Positions 18,921-20,216 of a DNA stretch of 20,216 nucleotides are shown piece by piece. How positions within the stretch are numbered: the stretch's first letter is position 1; each line of letters starts with the position of its first letter. The notes under the pieces are model-generated. The model was not told the origin of the DNA. It did no database searches and was given only the letters and a program-made list of their open reading frames with translations. Both the position numbers and the translations under genes were made by a program. This stretch comes from Cladosporium sp. IMV 00045 (lineage: Eukaryota > Ascomycota > Dothideomycetes > Cladosporiales > Cladosporiaceae): positions 1-20,216 of the forward strand of contig MSJI02000648.1 of assembly GCA_001931905.2 (NCBI GenBank), in the 5' to 3' direction.

Positions 18921-19824
18921 GGTTGATGGATTGGATGAGGGGAGATGGGGTGTGGGTTTGGGTAAATGTATGCTTATATGGTTGGGTCATGATGGTGTCG
19001 TCTGTTCTTTGTTGCAGGTGCATTGCGTCGATGAATGAATGAGATGTTGGGGAATGATATTGCGGTTTTTCTCCAGCTGATTTGTTTGGTTTTTCGTTTG
19101 ATGGATAGCGTACACGCATTTTCTTTTGAGATCGGTGGTGCTTGCATGGGGTTATTCGGATGGTGTTGAGATGAAGACAGCGCAGTAACAAAACCTGTGG
19201 TCGCTTTGATGTGACTTTTCGATCATTTGGTCCTTTTTACTTTTGTTCGTTTCATTTCCTGATCCTATTCTCCACTCAATCCCACGTTTGGCTGTATCGA
19301 GAGCATTCTGTCTGGAGAAATGCTTGTTATCATCTCATGCAAGAGGGCGCGCGTTGCCCGATGCGTTGATTGAAAGTGGTGAACAAGTGGAGGACCTGCT
19401 TTTGTATTTTGCAGTATTCGCAATGGTTTATTCGTTAGACGTGGGATACCTTTGAAAGTAGGGTGATGTGTTCGTGTTGGGCTTGGGGTGCGTAGGGTTA
19501 GGGTTGGTGTTACCATGTCCAGGCGATTAAGTCTGAGGGATGGATATTTGTTGGCGCTGGCGTGCTGTTGCTCTGGTTGTGATGGTATTCTGTGCTTTTG
19601 TGGATTCTCAATGTGATTTCTTGTTCTTTGCTGGGCTGTGGGAGTGGGTAGTGCTCCTTGATGGCGTGTGTCGTTGATGAAGTGCAAGATATGTTAGCAT
19701 CCATTGCTCGAGATTCCCACGATTATTCTGTGGCACTGGTGAGGACGGAATTTCTGATATTCTTGTTTCGCGAGACGCCTGTCATTATGCAGAGTTCCTA
19801 TTCATTCAATCGTTCAAATAAAAT
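18921..19824. other. Convergent intergenic region without a supported gene
   Basis: This 904-bp stretch is T/G-rich on the plus strand and lies between two convergent 3' ends. It holds two adjacent telomere-type repeats (19493-19505) but no credible coding frame. The minus-strand open frame at 19265-19687 has no recognisable domain. Confidence 0.55.
19493..19505 (+). repeat. Short interstitial telomere-like repeat
   Basis: TAGGGTTAGGGTT is two units of the fungal/vertebrate telomere repeat TTAGGG. It could be a binding site for a TTAGGG-binding factor (Tbf1/Taz1 type) or chance in a G/T-rich region. Confidence 0.6.
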
Positions 19825-20216
19825 CTAAAAATTGAAGTCCTCAAAGATCATCTCCTTCCCCTCAAGCCACTCCATCAACTGCTTCCTCATCGGCGTTGCA
19901 GTGCAAAGATAGTATCTCCGCACACCTTCATCGACAATCAGATCCTGCCTCCTCAACCTCCGTCGCTGAACATCAAACTCCCCATCTCCCAAATCAAGCT
20001 CCTCTCCCTCCCTCGAATCAGTAACGAAAAGTCTCAACCCCCGTCCCAAACCCGGCCACCTCCCCATAACATCCCTCACGAGCCCCAAATCCGCCTTCCT
20101 CACGGTCCAAAACAAGATCAAACGTCCCAGATCAAGCGTATCAAGACTGGGAAGCAAAGGCGTGATCCCCACTCCTGCGGCGATGAATGCGATTGTTTCT
20201 TTACCCTCACTCCCAC
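19825..20216 (-). CDS. Ferredoxin-reductase-type FAD/NAD(P) oxidoreductase, C-terminal part (truncated by window)
   Basis: The frame enters at the right edge and ends at the stop at 19825-19827, showing about 130 C-terminal residues. AAGVGITPLLPSL, near the left of the visible part, is the glycine-rich NAD(P)-binding motif of ferredoxin-NADP reductase-like domains. LILFWTVRKADLGLV matches the next strand and helix. RRYYLCTATPMRKQLMEWLEG corresponds to the family's C-terminal CGP motif region, with CTATP in place of the usual CGP. The protein ends in aromatic EDFNF, as is usual for such domains. The N-terminal FAD-binding part and any further domains lie outside the window, so substrate and cellular role cannot be named. 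Confidence 0.75.
   Translation of the reverse strand, partial: GSEGKETIAFIAAGVGITPLLPSLDTLDLGRLILFWTVRKADLGLVRDVMGRWPGLGRGLRLFVTDSREGEELDLGDGEFDVQRRRLRRQDLIVDEGVRRYYLCTATPMRKQLMEWLEGKEMIFEDFNF

Overview
The window is eukaryotic nuclear DNA from a filamentous ascomycete (Pezizomycotina; Dothideomycetes is plausible but cannot be proved from the sequence). The evidence is short introns of 54-63 nt with GTRNGY donors and CTGAC/CTAAC-type branch sites close to the acceptor, C+T-rich leaders before start codons, compact gene spacing, and proteins whose best family matches are fungal. I see no prokaryotic features, no tRNA or rRNA, no CRISPR array and no intact transposon.

Layout from left to right. 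Positions 1-837 hold no convincing gene, only a cluster of short palindromes near the left end. ABD1 (mRNA cap guanine-N7 methyltransferase, 838-2562, minus) and RPN7 (26S proteasome lid subunit, 3144-4736, plus, one intron) are divergent over a 581-bp promoter. A 1.9-kb convergent intergenic region (4737-6626) follows. It carries an array of eight degenerate 64-bp elements (5279-6294) with fixed internal spacing, which is the most unusual feature here. Next is a four-exon GDP-mannose pyrophosphorylase alpha-type gene (6627-8140, minus), divergent over 1.3 kb from a three-exon dynamin/Mx-like GTPase gene (9472-12017, plus). VPS27 (ESCRT-0, 12780-15005, minus) is divergent over 627 bp from a Doa4/USP8-type ubiquitin hydrolase (15633-18920, plus). 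The right edge cuts the 3' part of a ferredoxin-reductase-type oxidoreductase gene (19825-20216, minus).

Most genes are housekeeping and unrelated to each other. The exception is the VPS27/Doa4-type pair. Both products act on ubiquitinated cargo in the multivesicular body pathway, and they share one divergent promoter. RPN7 also belongs to the ubiquitin system, but as part of the proteasome.

Gene structures were worked out by hand from splice signals and protein family fit. I ran no database search, so family names rest on recognised motifs and remembered family architecture.
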